From NCBI GenBank assembly GCA_003194525.1, contig NBIV01000026.1, forward strand, positions 372,001 to 436,000: DNA of 64,000 nt. The letters are read 5' to 3'. Position 1 is the first letter of the stretch. Every line of letters begins with the position of its first letter. The notes beneath the pieces are model-generated. The model saw only the letters and a program-made list of their open reading frames with translations, searched no databases and was not told the DNA's origin. Position numbers and translations under genes: made by a program. The DNA comes from Gracilariopsis chorda (taxonomy: Eukaryota; Rhodophyta; Florideophyceae; Gracilariales; Gracilariaceae). Of the stretch, positions 21,485-33,508 are shown in pieces.

Positions 21485-21660
21485 TGTTGCGGCGCTCCCT
21501 TTATGTCCTCCCTGTCTTCCAGGGAGGCAAATCGAAAAGGTCATTTACTTGCCGCCTCCAGTTGGGGGACTTGACTGCAAACTAAGTTCGAGCTGGTGGC
21601 CACGGTAGCTCCATTTCACAAACAGTACCCTCCTCAATGGCTAGTTTTCGGTCCTTTAGT
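21485..21660 (+). repeat. dispersed repeat, copy B
   Basis: This is similar to 12405-12590 in the same orientation; see that entry for shared words. It contains a G-rich run before a TTGACTG, which could be the end of an LTR element, but no family can be named. Confidence 0.5.
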
Positions 21661-22549
21661 TAAAAACGAAAAAGCAATTCACTCTATGTGTGGTACAGCC
21701 CATGATGAGCACAACGCCCTTAAAATAGAAGTTTTAGATTCCACCTAGAAGATGGGTTCCATTAGGTAATTTTCTCCCTAATATAGGAGTGGCGACTGGT
21801 GGAATCCTGAAAGGAGATCAGCAAGCACCAAGCGCAGAGTGGGTTCACTGGGAGGACGATAATCTTACATGCGCTGCTATAGGACGCTCTGGGTATCGAC
21901 GGCTTGGAAACCACACCTAGAGGATGACATAATAGTGTGCCTGACGGTGATTATCACGAGGTTAAACCAGACGAACTAGAACAAGCCTCGAGGGTGCTTG
22001 GTTTACTTCCCCGGAGATGGAGCTCCAGCGGCGCCCTATATACAGTGCCACGAGCTGACCTCGAAAGAAACTGTCTACTGTATCCTATAACAATCTAAGT
22101 TTGGTTATTCTAACTAATCGAATTACAGTCCGCTAGTACAATTCCTCTCGAGTGGTGTGCCATGTGGCACCAGTTAGAAATTACAAATACTACGTTACGA
22201 ATCTTCCGTACCAGCCCATTCTTCGGAGCATGCTTAGTATCCACTGTGATTCAGTTTGCTACTCAACTTATATTTACAAATCCCCTAGTAATCGCGCTCA
22301 AGAGATGATTATCTTGATGCGCTGCAACCCAGATCATTTGACAATCGATCCCGTCAACCAAGAAATGATCTAACGTTATTATAGAGCTCCATTAAGGCGC
22401 TGGGGAGTTATTTGGGCCTCTGCAAATCATTGAATGCCATTTAAACCAGCCTCACTCACAAACTCCAGAAAACGTTTCTGTGGCATACTGAAACATGAAG
22501 TCAGAAATCCACTTCGACTTCTGACTGCCGAAACCACTACGATCCTGTA

Positions 22550-24640
22550 TTATTTAGGTGATTGACAACCTCTTTTTCAAGCTTACGAATGTAGCTCGCA
22601 ATTATTTTGCGCGTTTCCTCTCCTCAGCACACTTCATTCTTACTTCACGACGCTCCTCAAAAGCTAGACGTTGGTTTTCTCTTTGTCCGAGCTCTTGGAG
22701 ACGGCTGTTGTGTTTTTCGTGGTCTTTTTTCTATGCTGTAGCTTCAGAATCTTTGCGAAGAACCTACTTTTTCTTCGCTTTTCTTAAGTTCTTAGCAACC
22801 TTCTCTTGTCTTTCTAGTTTTTCCCTGCCTTTACGTCCTTTATACGCCGTAATCCCTCTCTATGCGTAACCCACTCTCCACGTGTCCTGGTATCATAAGA
22901 TAGTCGTTCTTATACCTTTTTCCAATTCGTTCTGAGCCTGATCTTCGTCCCACTAATCTTATTCATGAAAATGTTCTTAAGAGTTTCTTCTTTTTTAAAG
23001 ATGATCCGAATCTCCTGAATCTTTGTGGGCACACTTCTGCTGTTTTCAATAATTTTCATCATGATGGTGAAAATGGTTGCTTTTTCTCTTTCGCACTGGG
23101 GAAAGCCTTGAAGCCAGGGTGGTCTGCTCGAGAATTTTTTCTTCTCTCTCGATACGATCCTCACTTTCCTCCTTAAAAGTCTTGCACTTGTCTGCAAAGT
23201 TTCGTTTAAACTGAAAGACTCAAGTGACCTTGAGCAACGCTTGAATGAGCTTAACATTAATCTAGTTCCCGGCATGCACTGCAAAAGCCAAATAACATTT
23301 GACTCTCGTGATGTCAGCACAGCGCTGTTTGCATAATGCGTCCCGAGTTTCGCGCTTGTGCTCGTGAAAACACTTATTGATGAGCTCATCACATGGCTGC
23401 ATTACGTGCGACGCGTTAGCAGCGTTTTATACGGCCTCCATTAAGTTTGAAAAACAAAAATCATTCCACATGGGATGCTTCCGTGAACAGTATCCATCCC
23501 GAAAAATGAGAAAAGCAGTGATTTCGTCTAAGTACTTTCGAGGCGTATGCTGCATATCGTTGACAAATGCCTAATGTGAAACCCCTTCCATTGACCCATT
23601 ATCTGTTACGGTTATGCACCAGTCAAGAGGAAACCAGTTTACCTCTGTGAATAGCTTGATGATACCATGGGGAGGCACGAAAAAGGTCCCCAAAACAGGG
23701 GCCTACCAGTTGGAGTTCGTTTTCTGGCCAAAATAGAGAACGGAGAGGTCACTGCTGCCCGACCAAAAGTTATCAGTGAGAAAGATGCTTCATTGATCGA
23801 TCATCTAGTACGGCTAGCAGCGTCTAGCGCATTCGCAGTAGACCAAAACACATTCAATCGTGTTCTTTCTCGTGTTGCTGGCGACGGTTATAGGGATTTA
23901 AACATGGAGCACCGAGCAATGAAGTAGTTCGTAGTTATATTGCACAACAACGATGCATTCCTTACAAAAAGATCGAGAACAAAAAACACGCAAAACTCGC
24001 AGGTGAAAATTATTTCCACATCGACAATTTCTTATCCACGCTCGACGAAGTACAAAACCGAAAACCTTGTATACACATGCTCATCTTGTATGGAATATGG
24101 ACGAAACTGCTGTGCACTGTACGCTTAGAAATTGGCAGAAAGAGTTCCGCACCAGTGAAACCAAGAGTGGTGGCCACGGTGTGGTCAGCTCGTCTTGTTG
24201 TGCATTTCAGCATGTGATAGCAGTTCTTGCAGCGTCGGCATTTTGTATCGCTGTTGTTTAATCGATAGAATACATGAGGGACTGTAATCGGTTTTGATGA
24301 ATTTTCGAAGCTGTTACAGTGTAGTTCTCGACACCTTAGCTTCACGAGCTGTTGTATCGATCGTAGCACTATCTCGTAGTACTCTGACTGCAAGTAAACG
24401 GTTTTGGAATTGTCGTGCAAGGCCCTCGGTTTTACGTTTGTGCTGCGCTCCGTGTTTTTGCATTTAAGGAGGCATTGTACTGTTACAAGGGTGTGGTTCT
24501 GTATGGCAAACATGTAAAAACTGTCATTTCGAGATTTGGAGAATACATATGGCTACCATCAGGAGTCATTGATAGGTTCTATGAGTACGTACGCCCAATC
24601 TGGGACCGAAGGAACTCGGCGATGACCGGCAAATAAGTAT
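22550..24640. mobile_element. rearranged pogo-like DNA transposon relic
   Basis: On the plus strand, 23667-24260 contains a segment with an N-terminal transposase look and the first catalytic motif of DDE_1-type transposases, HLVWNMDETAVHCT near 24.08 kb. On the minus strand, reading from about 23640 down, come LDGYCSRKHPMWNDF, then NASHVMQPCDELINKCF, which resemble the second catalytic motif and the 'LPxNxSHxLQPxD' third motif of the same family, followed by a highly charged coiled-coil tail (KGREKLERQEKVAKNLRKAK, RLAFEERREVRMKCAEE). The frames carry several stops and shifts. The C-terminal half is thus inverted relative to the N-terminal half, or two copies abut head to head at about 23.65 kb. 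Terminal repeats were not found. Confidence 0.5.
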
Positions 24641-25597
24641 TTTGCATTCCATAGGTATTGGTGAGAATCGGTTTCAAATTATCCATTGTTCCAAATTAAA
24701 CCTTTTCGAAGGCTAAACGAAATAATAAAATTGACTTTAGCACCAAGCCAGCCCGTTGCGGTTGCCCGGTTTGTCGCACGATAAAGACAAACTTTTCAAG
24801 TTTCAATACAAATTTTTAGGCAGTATACTGTCAGACGGCATACCTACAGTACGACTGGCGACTAGGACACAGCAGAATTAAGCCCCAATACACTGAGTGA
24901 AACGAGCTTGCGCCTCCAGTGCCCGTCACGGCCTACAGGTCATGGACCCTCAACTGGAACCATAGCCCTGCCCATTCCCACGCACCACCAACAGCACCCG
25001 CCGCAAGCTCAACAAAGCGCTACAAGAGATCACCACCAAACTACTCCGAAAAAAAGGCACCACCATCACCGACAACAGCATTCCATTCCACAAGACATAA
25101 ATCCTACACATAGAGCTCAAAACATCCATCATCCCTACTCTCAACCCTGACACTATCGCCGTCCGGAAGGAGGCTCTAAGGCAACAAGCCATTATTAACG
25201 AATCTACAATATAACTCACACAAAACTCCCCTCCTCCTACTAATCCCGCACTCACCTGACCACACAGCAAAGACCAATCCATACTCAAATCTCTCATTTT
25301 CTAACCCCTCGCTTACAGAATACCCTCATTCCGCACACCAGACAATTATACCAATACACCAACCAACATCCTCCAGACAATCCGCACACACACAACCTTG
25401 AACAAAGAGACCACTCACTGTTCCTTATGAGACCGAGGCCCGCACCATCTTGTACCCAACAAACATAACACTCACGCACTGTATTAACGAACAACAGAAG
25501 CCCCACACCCGCACGATGAGCTCCAAGTACCTGCCCATCCCATCCAAATCCTCAACTCTCCGCTTCCTCATCGAAGGCCTCAGAGCCAATGTACAGT

Positions 25598-25855
25598 TGT
25601 GAATGTGCGATCGGTTAGGTTGCTCATTGTTGACCTAGGGTTGTGGTATCGCGTCGGTGTTGGAGAGTGGACATAAACAGCACAATGCTGGGGTTGTGCT
25701 TCTCTCCGCTCACCCTCTGTTTACTCGGCCAGTTGCTTGGCCTTTATGCACTTTTCTGTGCCCGTTCGCTTGGGCGCTTGCTGACAGAAGCTAATTGTCT
25801 CTTTAGGCCGTTTAGGCTCGCGCTCATTTGCAATGCAGCTCTGTGTACGTTCACA
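25598..25855. mobile_element. solo LTR (258 bp) with 5-bp duplication ACAGT
   Basis: A block of different base composition interrupts the C-rich copia relic. It starts TGTGAATGTGC and ends GTACGTTCACA (imperfect 11-bp terminal inverted repeat, TG...CA ends) and is flanked by ACAGT at 25593-25597 and 25856-25860. These are the hallmarks of a solo LTR left by recombination. The parent family is not otherwise seen in the window. Confidence 0.85.
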
Positions 25856-26871
25856 ACAGTAAGCTACCTGGAAACAGATGTCTCTCAATCCACCGTCCAT
25901 TTTCAAAGACAATGCGATCTAAATCAACCAGACGAAACTCTTTTGCCACCAGATCTTAACAGCACCCTTCAAGACACCACTACAAAGCGAATACCGCAGG
26001 CATCCTTCCGCCTGCGTTCGAGGACCGCAGTAAAACCGCCACCCATACCCCCGCCGCAGCTTCAACACCAACTGGCACCCTCCAGCCACAGAATGGTGGT
26101 CATACCACCAGAGTGCTAGCCAGGTGGACCCCAAGCCACGTTCATCTACTATGAAACCCAAGTACGGACAATGCACACCCATCCCTCGATGAAGCAGATG
26201 AACGGCACCTGGCGTTCCGCCCAACCCAGAACACAAATCTCTCTGAAGACCATGAGCAATGTAACGCTATATTAGACTGGATCGCGACCCCCACCCACCT
26301 ATGCAAACCGTACCTAACCATGCAACCAGCCATCAATCTCAACTCACGAACGGCAACTAACCAACCTTTCACCCTCACCCAAACAGGATCTACCACCCTG
26401 ACACTTCGCAATGGTCGAACCTTCCAGGTCCCAGCAGTTGCCAACTCAAAAATCCACCCCAATCTCATCTCCGTGTATGACATCACCAACCGCTACAGAC
26501 GAGTGAACTTCTCCCAATCTCCCGCCAGGAAAATCTACATCAAACCCAAACATCTCCCGCCCCACATATCAACAGCACCATATGTAAACGGATCCTCCTA
26601 CCTTCTTCTCCAACTCCTCCAATCTCAAACCTGCAGTCACCTTAGCGCACGAGGAGGAAGAACACACCATACCCAACCACTAATACAACCAACTGCCCCA
26701 TCCCGGCCTACTTCTCCGACAAAATCAAACCATAACATCACCAAAAAACAACCCTTTTTCACGAATGCCACCCACCCTACTGAAAACCCCACCCATCATC
26801 ACATGCAGCCCTTTTTAAATTCTGAAAAAGTCACCGCCCCACGAGACATTCCCAACAGGTTGGAAAATACA

Positions 26872-28950
26872 TACAGGGGGGGAATCGCAATAGTGCCACT
26901 TTTGTTACTGCCACCCTCCCAATAATGCCTGTGGAAAGGCCCCAACACGACTTTTGACACGTTTCATACGTATCTGCGCGTCATCTGCGTGTAACGCTGT
27001 CAGCGTCTGTCCTTCCCAGAGCATGTAAGTACAGGGAGTCGTTTGCGTTGCCAGACGCACCACGCCGGTCATCGTTCTTCATGGATCCCGTTCTCACGCT
27101 CCAAAAGCAAACGCGCACACGCCTCAACATCGCACAGAAGTTGCGAATCCTTCACCTCCTCAAAGATGGTCACAGCACCACCGCAATCATGTGGCAGTTC
27201 AACATCGCAAGTCGTACTGTACGCAATATCGAAGCACAAGGCACGGCTTTGCTCCAGGCAGCAGACACCAACCACGACTCCCTTTCTCTCAAAGTGGTCC
27301 AGCCTGTTCTAGTACCAAAGCTAGAACAAGAACTTCTAGCATTCCTGAGCTACGCGCTTTCTGCGAAAATGCCCGTCACTCAAAATGTTCTACCGATAAG
27401 GGCGTGCATGATTCGAGATGCTATGCTGAAACTTCCCACCACCGAGAAAGACGCACGCGTTCTCCAGAAGTTTGCTGCCTCACGTGGATGGGTGGAGAAG
27501 TTTGTCAACAGGCATGAATTGTGGTCAGTAGCATTGCATGGAGAAGCAGTGCAAGTTCAAGCGCACCAAGTGGCAGAAGATATCAGAACCCTCAGACAGA
27601 AGCTCATTAAATTTGACGAAGATAACATCTATAACGTTGATGAAACTGGTCGTTTCTACAAGCTTCTTCCACGGAGAACATACGTTGGAACCTTTTAAGA
27701 TCGTAAGACATTGCACGGAATCAAAGCAATGAAGGCCAAAGATCGCGTTACGGCCTTTGTTTGTACTAATGCGACGGGAACGCGAAAATTTCCGATGGCT
27801 ATCATAGGGACAGCTAAACAGCCGCGCTGGTTCTCTATTCGTCCACCTGCAGTGCCCTACTTTCATCAGCGAAATGCGTGGGCTGATGGAGCAACGTTTC
27901 GCCGCTGGTACTTCACGGTTTTCTTGCCTTTATTCGCAAGACAACGTCGTGCGATGTAGCTCTACTGATGGATGACTGTGGGTCTCATGGCAAGGACATC
28001 ATTCAAGCAGATTCGCAGGTCACAATTTTGACTCTACCCCCGAACTGCACCTCACTTCATCAGCCAATGGATATGGGAATTATAGCTGCATGGAAGGCGC
28101 TTTATCGTCACACTTTGCTGCATGATTTGATCCTTAATATGGAAACTAGAGAAGAAAGAAAGCGCCTGGCAATTGCCAACACAGTGAAGGCTGGCATGAA
28201 GGGCCTGACAGAAGGCCACACCCGTCATATGTTAGACGTTTCGGAGCTAATTGTGCGCTCTTGGGATCTGGTTTCGGAAAGAACAATCGCTCGTTGCTGA
28301 GTAAAAGCGAAAGTTCTTCCTCTAGGGATACAGGAGGAAATTGTCAACAAGCATGGGAAGTTGAGAGTTAACTGTAACGCAATTGACAAGAACGTTTTAA
28401 GTGATTTGATTGGGATGGTGGACAAAATGACGATTGGCACCGGCACTGGAATGGAAGAAGCGGAACTACAAAATGTTACGAGACGGGATGTTGAGAGGTG
28501 GATTACTGTGGAGTCTGAGAATGATGTAGTAGAGGCTTGTGTGAATGACTCTATGCAGGTGTTAGAGGCACCACTGCCTTCAGAAGCTCCTGTTGAAGAG
28601 ATTTAAAGCGACGAAGAGGATGCAGAAACTACTGTACCTGAGAGAAAGAATGTTCCTAACGCTCTTCATCTGGGAGATCTGTTTGAGGAGCTGGAAACTT
28701 TGGCAACAGAATGTCAGGTTGGAACTGCTTTATGGCATCTTTGACGGACAAAGAGGGCGTTTCTTGATGCGAAACATACCAGAGATTCGACAGAACGGAG
28801 GCAGGCTCTAATTACTGAGTGTTTGTAAACGTGATTGACATCCGCATGTATTAAAGCCGCTTCCCAATAGTGCCTATTTTTAAGGCCTCACACGGGGCGG
28901 AACTATTGAGTGGGGCCCACTGTAAACACTATTGTCTGTGGATCCCTCCC
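26872..28950 (+). mobile_element. pogo/Tigger DNA transposon nested in the copia relic
   Basis: The copia protein similarity stops near 26.87 kb and resumes near 28.95 kb. The inner ends are similar in inverted orientation: GGGGGGAATC...CAATAGTG at the left, and the complement of CACTATTG...GATCCCTCCCC at the right. They are imperfect and I place both ends only to within about 10 bases. No clear TA duplication is visible. The interior is the transposase relic at 27081-28830. Confidence 0.7.
27081..28830 (+). pseudogene. pogo/Tigger transposase relic (CENP-B HTH + DDE)
   Basis: The frame from ATG 27081 opens with an HTH_psq-like segment (RTRLNIAQKLRILHLLKDGH, TTAIMWQFNIASRTV), a CENP-B-type DNA-binding region, then the DDE catalytic domain: YNVDETGRFYKLLP near 27.64 kb, LLMDDCGSHGKD near 27.97 kb and NCTSLHQPMDMGII near 28.05 kb, giving all three Asp residues. 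An in-frame TAA lies at 27696-27698, a frame change near 27.92 kb, and further stops at 28298 and 28604, so it cannot make a full protein. Beyond the catalytic domain the tail is acidic. It is less diverged than the copia it sits in. Confidence 0.85.
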
Positions 28951-30749
28951 CATCAGACCCAATCATGGTTACACACAATACATGACCTTCCTGGACGTTA
29001 AGTCACGATTCTCCTTACTCCAATGCACCACCACCTGCAAAGCAGCACCAGCCTTTGCCAAAAACAACATGGAAAGAGTCAAGAACAACCAGGGTCGTTG
29101 GTCCCACTTTTTCAAGTGAGACAACGCCTAAGAATATCTCTCCTCAAACATGCATGCCTTTACAAACAATATGGTATCAAGGTTATAGCACCAGCCCCGT
29201 ACATTCCTAAAATGAACTCCCTCGCCGAACGCTTAAACTGAACGCTACTCAATGCCGCAAGCTCCGTCATCGCCAACGACGAGCTCCCTGCCCGTACCGG
29301 GAAGACGCCTTCATAGATGACACGTTCAAACACAACCTGACATTGCACTCCACTACACAACGCCTCCCATACACTGATTGGTACCACACTCTACCCAAGC
29401 TACCACGATTATTCCCGTTTGGCGAAAATGGCCATCTTACTTTTTCGACCTTCAAGGCGAAAACCCAACTCGACCACAAAGCTCAGCTCGCGAGATATAT
29501 GCACGGTATCATCGACACGCTCATACAAGTGCAACTACTATCCAAGAACACATACCACACCATTCGCTGCACGGACTTCCACCCATATGACTGTAGCAAA
29601 GACCCATCCCGCAACAATAACATCGCATTCTCTGCGCACAGACCACCTCATCAAATTCCTACCTCCATAACCAGCAATACCCCACCCCCTAGACTCACAG
29701 CGGCAATCAATGCAGTATCCAGACGCGACTGAATGAAATAAGGCACACCACCAAGAACTAGACCTCATCGACTCCACAATCGAATGAATCAGCGACGGCA
29801 CCATTCGACACCACGCCAAAACCATCCCATTTTGAATGACGTTCCAAAACAAACTTGATACTCAACGGAAACTAATTGAACACAAATCGCACAGTCCACT
29901 CCAGGGAGACCTACTTAAATCCCATGTACACTACACCTCGACAAAAACGGCATCTATCATGCTCATTTTAGCCATCGCAGCTACCGAAGGCTACGTACTG
30001 GGGCATATGGACATCCAAGCCAAGCCGCCTACCTCAACGAGAACTGCGACCCAGAACACACAGTTTACATCAAACAACTACCCGTTTATACGGTTCCTGC
30101 AAGCACAAAGGCAGCATCGGCATGATCCGCTGCAATCTTTACGGCACGCTCCCCGCCTCCTATCTATATTTCACCAATCTCTCCGAATATCTCGTCTCAG
30201 ACGGACTCAAAAGATCAGCGGCAGAACCCACACTCTCATAAAAAGGGCCCCCAAAGGACTTATTATCATAATAATCACTATCGACGACTTACAGATTGCA
30301 GTACCCACCTATGCGCACACATATGAACTCTCCAGCTTTTTCGAGGCTCAGCACAGTCAAAGGACTTAGCCCTGCATCTCAGTATATCAATTGGAAAATC
30401 ACAACACTAAAAAAGGCATCATTGTCCTCCCTCAACCACACACCGTCTAAACGCTGCGAAAGAGAACTCCCCTCTTGCAATACAACCACAAAGATTTGCC
30501 GTTCCTTCACCAGCACCCAACCGCCAGTGACACCAATGAACATCTCTGTGACGCAGACATATCTATTTTAAACCATCCTAGGAGATTTCTGCTACATCGT
30601 AGAAATCACAGGTCCACACATCACTTTCGCTACAAAGAAGCTCGCCGCAACCGTGCCTAAACCCATATCCACCAGCTTGTTCCAGCTCAAACGCCTCCTT
30701 CGCTACTGGTGTACAATCCAGGCCTCGGTATAAGCTACAAACGAGCGGT

Positions 30750-30999
30750 TATTGAATAAGGTACCAATGAGGTGACTGGAACATAAACGTCCACCCACAA
30801 ACTGGGTTTCGCATGAACCGAAATACGGAAGAACATGTGGCCGCCATGACAAAAGGCATCAATAATGTTTGGGATCAACGAAAGCTGTCTTTCGAAGCCT
30901 TCTACGATTTCTATAAAGCCTACGACCGCGTCCCACATCATCTTCTGTTTGCGACGCTAAGGGCCTTTAAGTGCCCCGCACATCTTCGGAGGTGGTTAC
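30750..30999 (+). mobile_element. LINE reverse transcriptase fragment, left half
   Basis: The frame from 30813 (GFRMNRNTEEH... then FYDFYKAYDRVPHHLL and LRAFKCPAHLRRWL) matches the LINE-type RT pattern 'GFR..RST.D', 'LDFSKAFDRV.H..L', 'L..LRRWL'. It stops at 30999, exactly where the chromovirus 5' LTR begins; its continuation is at 57940. The upstream limit against the copia relic is near 30.74 kb and uncertain. Confidence 0.8.
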
Positions 31000-31318
31000 T
31001 GTGGTGCAACGCGAAAGGCGTGGAAATCACAATGATAATACTGATAGGAGTGCCACGAGATTACCGTGACGGCTCTCCCGTGTATGAGTTGGAACCGTAA
31101 GAGGTGATGCCAATGGGATGGTTTACGGTGTGAAGTTTCACCTAAGAAGGTAGGAATCTAGAATCGTTTGCAAGATGAGTGGACGCGTGTGTGACAGCAC
31201 CATGCTGTAGTGTTATCTTTACTTGAGTTGACCCCTCAGTGTGCCTGACAGTGGCCTGGCCACGTGTTTTAGACCTGAGGAGGTGTGCACTCTTGTAGTT
31301 AATTATTATAATTTATTA
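31000..31318 (+). repeat. 5' LTR of chromovirus A, first part
   Basis: It begins TGTGGTGCAACGCG like the 3' LTR at 57004 and aligns with it up to TTATTA at 31318, where a foreign 3.7-kb block starts. Confidence 0.9.
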
Positions 31319-31850
31319 CAAGTAGAAGCAGACTTCGGCCGCGGGCGGCGCTGCGCGCCGCCGAATTGATGTAGTTTTGGGGGATCTGCAGGCCGTTTCT
31401 GCTCGTTATTGCTCGCAAACGTCCTGTAAACCAATGAAGGCCGCGACGCTAAGAGCGAATATTGACGAGAGTTGCACTTGAGCGCCCATGCGTTGGTGAT
31501 TGGCTGGCACTGCAGAGTGTACGTAGGGTACAGTAGATTGCAATTGGCTGGCGCTGCCAAAATAAATGCAGTGCTAGCCACTGTGCAGAGGTCTGGCTGG
31601 CACTGCCACAGTGCCAGCCATTTAGCAGCGGCGGCAGTTGACATGCAGCAGCAGCCAATGAGCTCTGAGCTTTGCTGCCGCTGCTGCTGCTGCTGCTGTC
31701 GAAGTTTTTGATTGGTGGGGAGGCGTGAAAATTTCATGCACTGAAGGCGGCGTGCAAGGGGAGTTTTTGGCGCAACGCCTCTTGTCAATCAAGACCACCC
31801 CCCTCATACATGTGTAAATCATTATAATACGGGGTGGTGTTGAGATGTAT
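31319..31850 (-). repeat. CAG/CCAAT repeat unit, copy 1
   Basis: It is the reverse complement of copy 3 at about 95% identity by eye, including a CTG run near 31677-31702, several GCAGTGCCAGCCAAT-type modules and a GC-rich GGGCGGCGCTGCGCGCC block near the outer end. Confidence 0.9.
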
Positions 31851-31867
31851 AAAAACACAACTTCGGT

Positions 31868-32420
31868 TATCTCTCCATTATAAGTACTTACAAGCGTATG
31901 AGCACCTACATCTTGATTGAACTTGATTGAACGGAGGCATTGCGCCAATAAACATGCCCACACGCCGTCTTAAGCGCATGAATAAACCTCTTTTGGCGCA
32001 ACGCCTTCCTTGCCGTTCAAAAACTTCACCAGCAGCAGCAGCAGCAAAGCTCAAACCTTATTGGCTGCTGCTGCATGTTGCCTGCCTCTGTTGCTCAGTG
32101 GCTGGCACTACAACACTGCTACACATCCCACTGCACAGTGGTTGGAACTGCAGTCATTTTGGCAGTGCCGGCCAATTACATTCCACTGTACTCTCCATGC
32201 ACAACTGCAGTGCCTGCCAATCACAATCGCGCGGGCGCTCAATTGCTACTTTATTCTATATTCACTCTCGGCGCTGCGGCACTCATGGGTCTGCAGGTCG
32301 TTTGCAAGCGTTAGCGAGCATAAACGGCGTGCAGATGCCCCAAAGCCACCCCTATTCAGCGGCGTGCAGCGCCGCCCACGGCCAAAGGCCGTTTCCACTT
32401 GTCTCAACACCCCCCGTACT
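31868..32420 (+). repeat. CAG/CCAAT repeat unit, copy 2
   Basis: This is a more diverged copy in direct orientation with copy 3. It keeps the CAG run (near 32031-32048), GTGCCGGCCAATTAC / GTGCCTGCCAATCAC modules and the terminal GCGTGCAGCGCCGCCC block. Confidence 0.85.
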
Positions 32421-32935
32421 ATACTGATTTACACATGTATGAGGGCGGGTTCATGATTGACGGGAGGCGTTGTGCCAAAAAATCCGCTTGCACGCCCCCT
32501 TCAGTGCATGAAATTTTCACGCCTCCCCACCAATCAAAATAGTCAACAGCAGCAGCAGCAGCAGCAAAGCTCAGAGCTCATTGGCTGCTGCTGCATGTCG
32601 ACTGCCGCCGCTGCTAAGTGTCTGGCACTGCGGCAGTGCCAGCCAGACCTATGCACAGTGGCTAGCACTGCAGTTATTTTGGCAGTGCCAGCCAATTGCA
32701 ATCTACTGTACCCTACGTACACTCTGCAGTGCCAGCCAATCACCAACGCATGGGCGCTCAAGTGCAACTCTCGTCAATATTCGCTCTTAGCGCCGCGGCC
32801 CTCATTGGTTTGCAAGGCCGTTTTCGAGCAATAACGAGCAGAAACGGCCTGCAGATCCCCCAAAACCACATCAACTCGGCGGCGCGCAGCGCCGCCCGCT
32901 GCCGAAGGCCGCTTCTACTTGTTTCTTCTTTTTAA
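32405..32935 (+). repeat. CAG/CCAAT repeat unit, copy 3
   Basis: It forms a long inverted repeat with copy 1 (arms about 530 bases, spacer about 550). The CAG run is at about 32547-32568, with three GCAGTGCCAGCC modules downstream, two of them followed by AAT. Confidence 0.9.
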
Positions 32936-33508
32936 TACTCTAAGTGTGTTTATAGGTTAAAAAAGTTTTCTTTTTCTAGAAATTGATATACCTAAAGTAC
33001 AAATGAAATGATTTCGATGCTACGTAGAGTAGGATTCTACAATCTTCTGTACATGTTGGTAATGGTCATAAAGCTAGACAAACTTTGACAAAAATAAGAG
33101 TACTGCACAAGATTGTAAACCTCAAACTATAAAGGGGAAGACTACATATGTTTTACAATCATCAAAACTGACGGATAACATTGAATGATCAAAATGAGTA
33201 GTGCTTGAAACTTATGAGATAAGCAGGGCGTATTTCTTTAATGATCCTCTTGTTTCGTATAGCGGACATGCAGACAACAGCAGCAGAAAGAAATACAAAT
33301 TCAATCATGGTACTACAGCGTCTACAGCACGTATTTTCGCCTTGAGCCCCCACGCTTACCTGCAAACTTAGCTGGATGTAAACCTAGCTCCGTTAACCTT
33401 CTGCACATCTAACCCCCCCCCCATGACGAAAGACGGTGAGTATGCTACCTCTCCTTCATTTCCGTGAGTATCCTATCGTAAACCTTTAAAGCCATTCGCG
33501 GTTTACAC

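Larger units (their letters stand above)
19891..22549. other. intergenic, old repeats, no supported gene
   Basis: Open frames of about 100 codons around 20.4-20.85 kb are low complexity and carry no domain. Two repeat features inside are given separately. The segment 21.7-22.1 kb ends in a TATA-like CCCTATATACAG near 22034 and could be an LTR relic, unproven. Confidence 0.35.
24900..30745 (+). mobile_element. decayed Ty1/copia retrotransposon with two nested insertions (fossil)
   Basis: On the plus strand, gag-like sequence (24.96-25.5 kb; ALQEITTKLLRKKGTTITDN) is followed by a copia protease segment (TTLTLRNGRTFQVPA, NLISVYDI, near 26.4 kb), integrase (TQYMTFLDVKSRFSLL near 28.98 kb; NSLAERLN near 29.22 kb), reverse transcriptase (LAIAATEGYVLGHMDI near 29.98 kb; ITIDDLQIAV near 30.28 kb) and an RNase H start near 30.7 kb. 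The plus strand is strongly C- and A-rich and G-poor. Interrupted by a solo LTR (25598-25855) and a pogo element (about 26872-28950). Broken many times, and old. The 3' end is lost where LINE sequence begins; LTRs were not recognised. Confidence 0.75.

Noticed and set aside
31449-32790. Similar frames of about 70-160 codons in the four repeat units (MAAAACQLPPLL-type peptides)
   Set aside because: They recur because the DNA repeats recur; they are low complexity (Ser, Cys, Gln, Trp), occur on both strands and lack any coding pattern.
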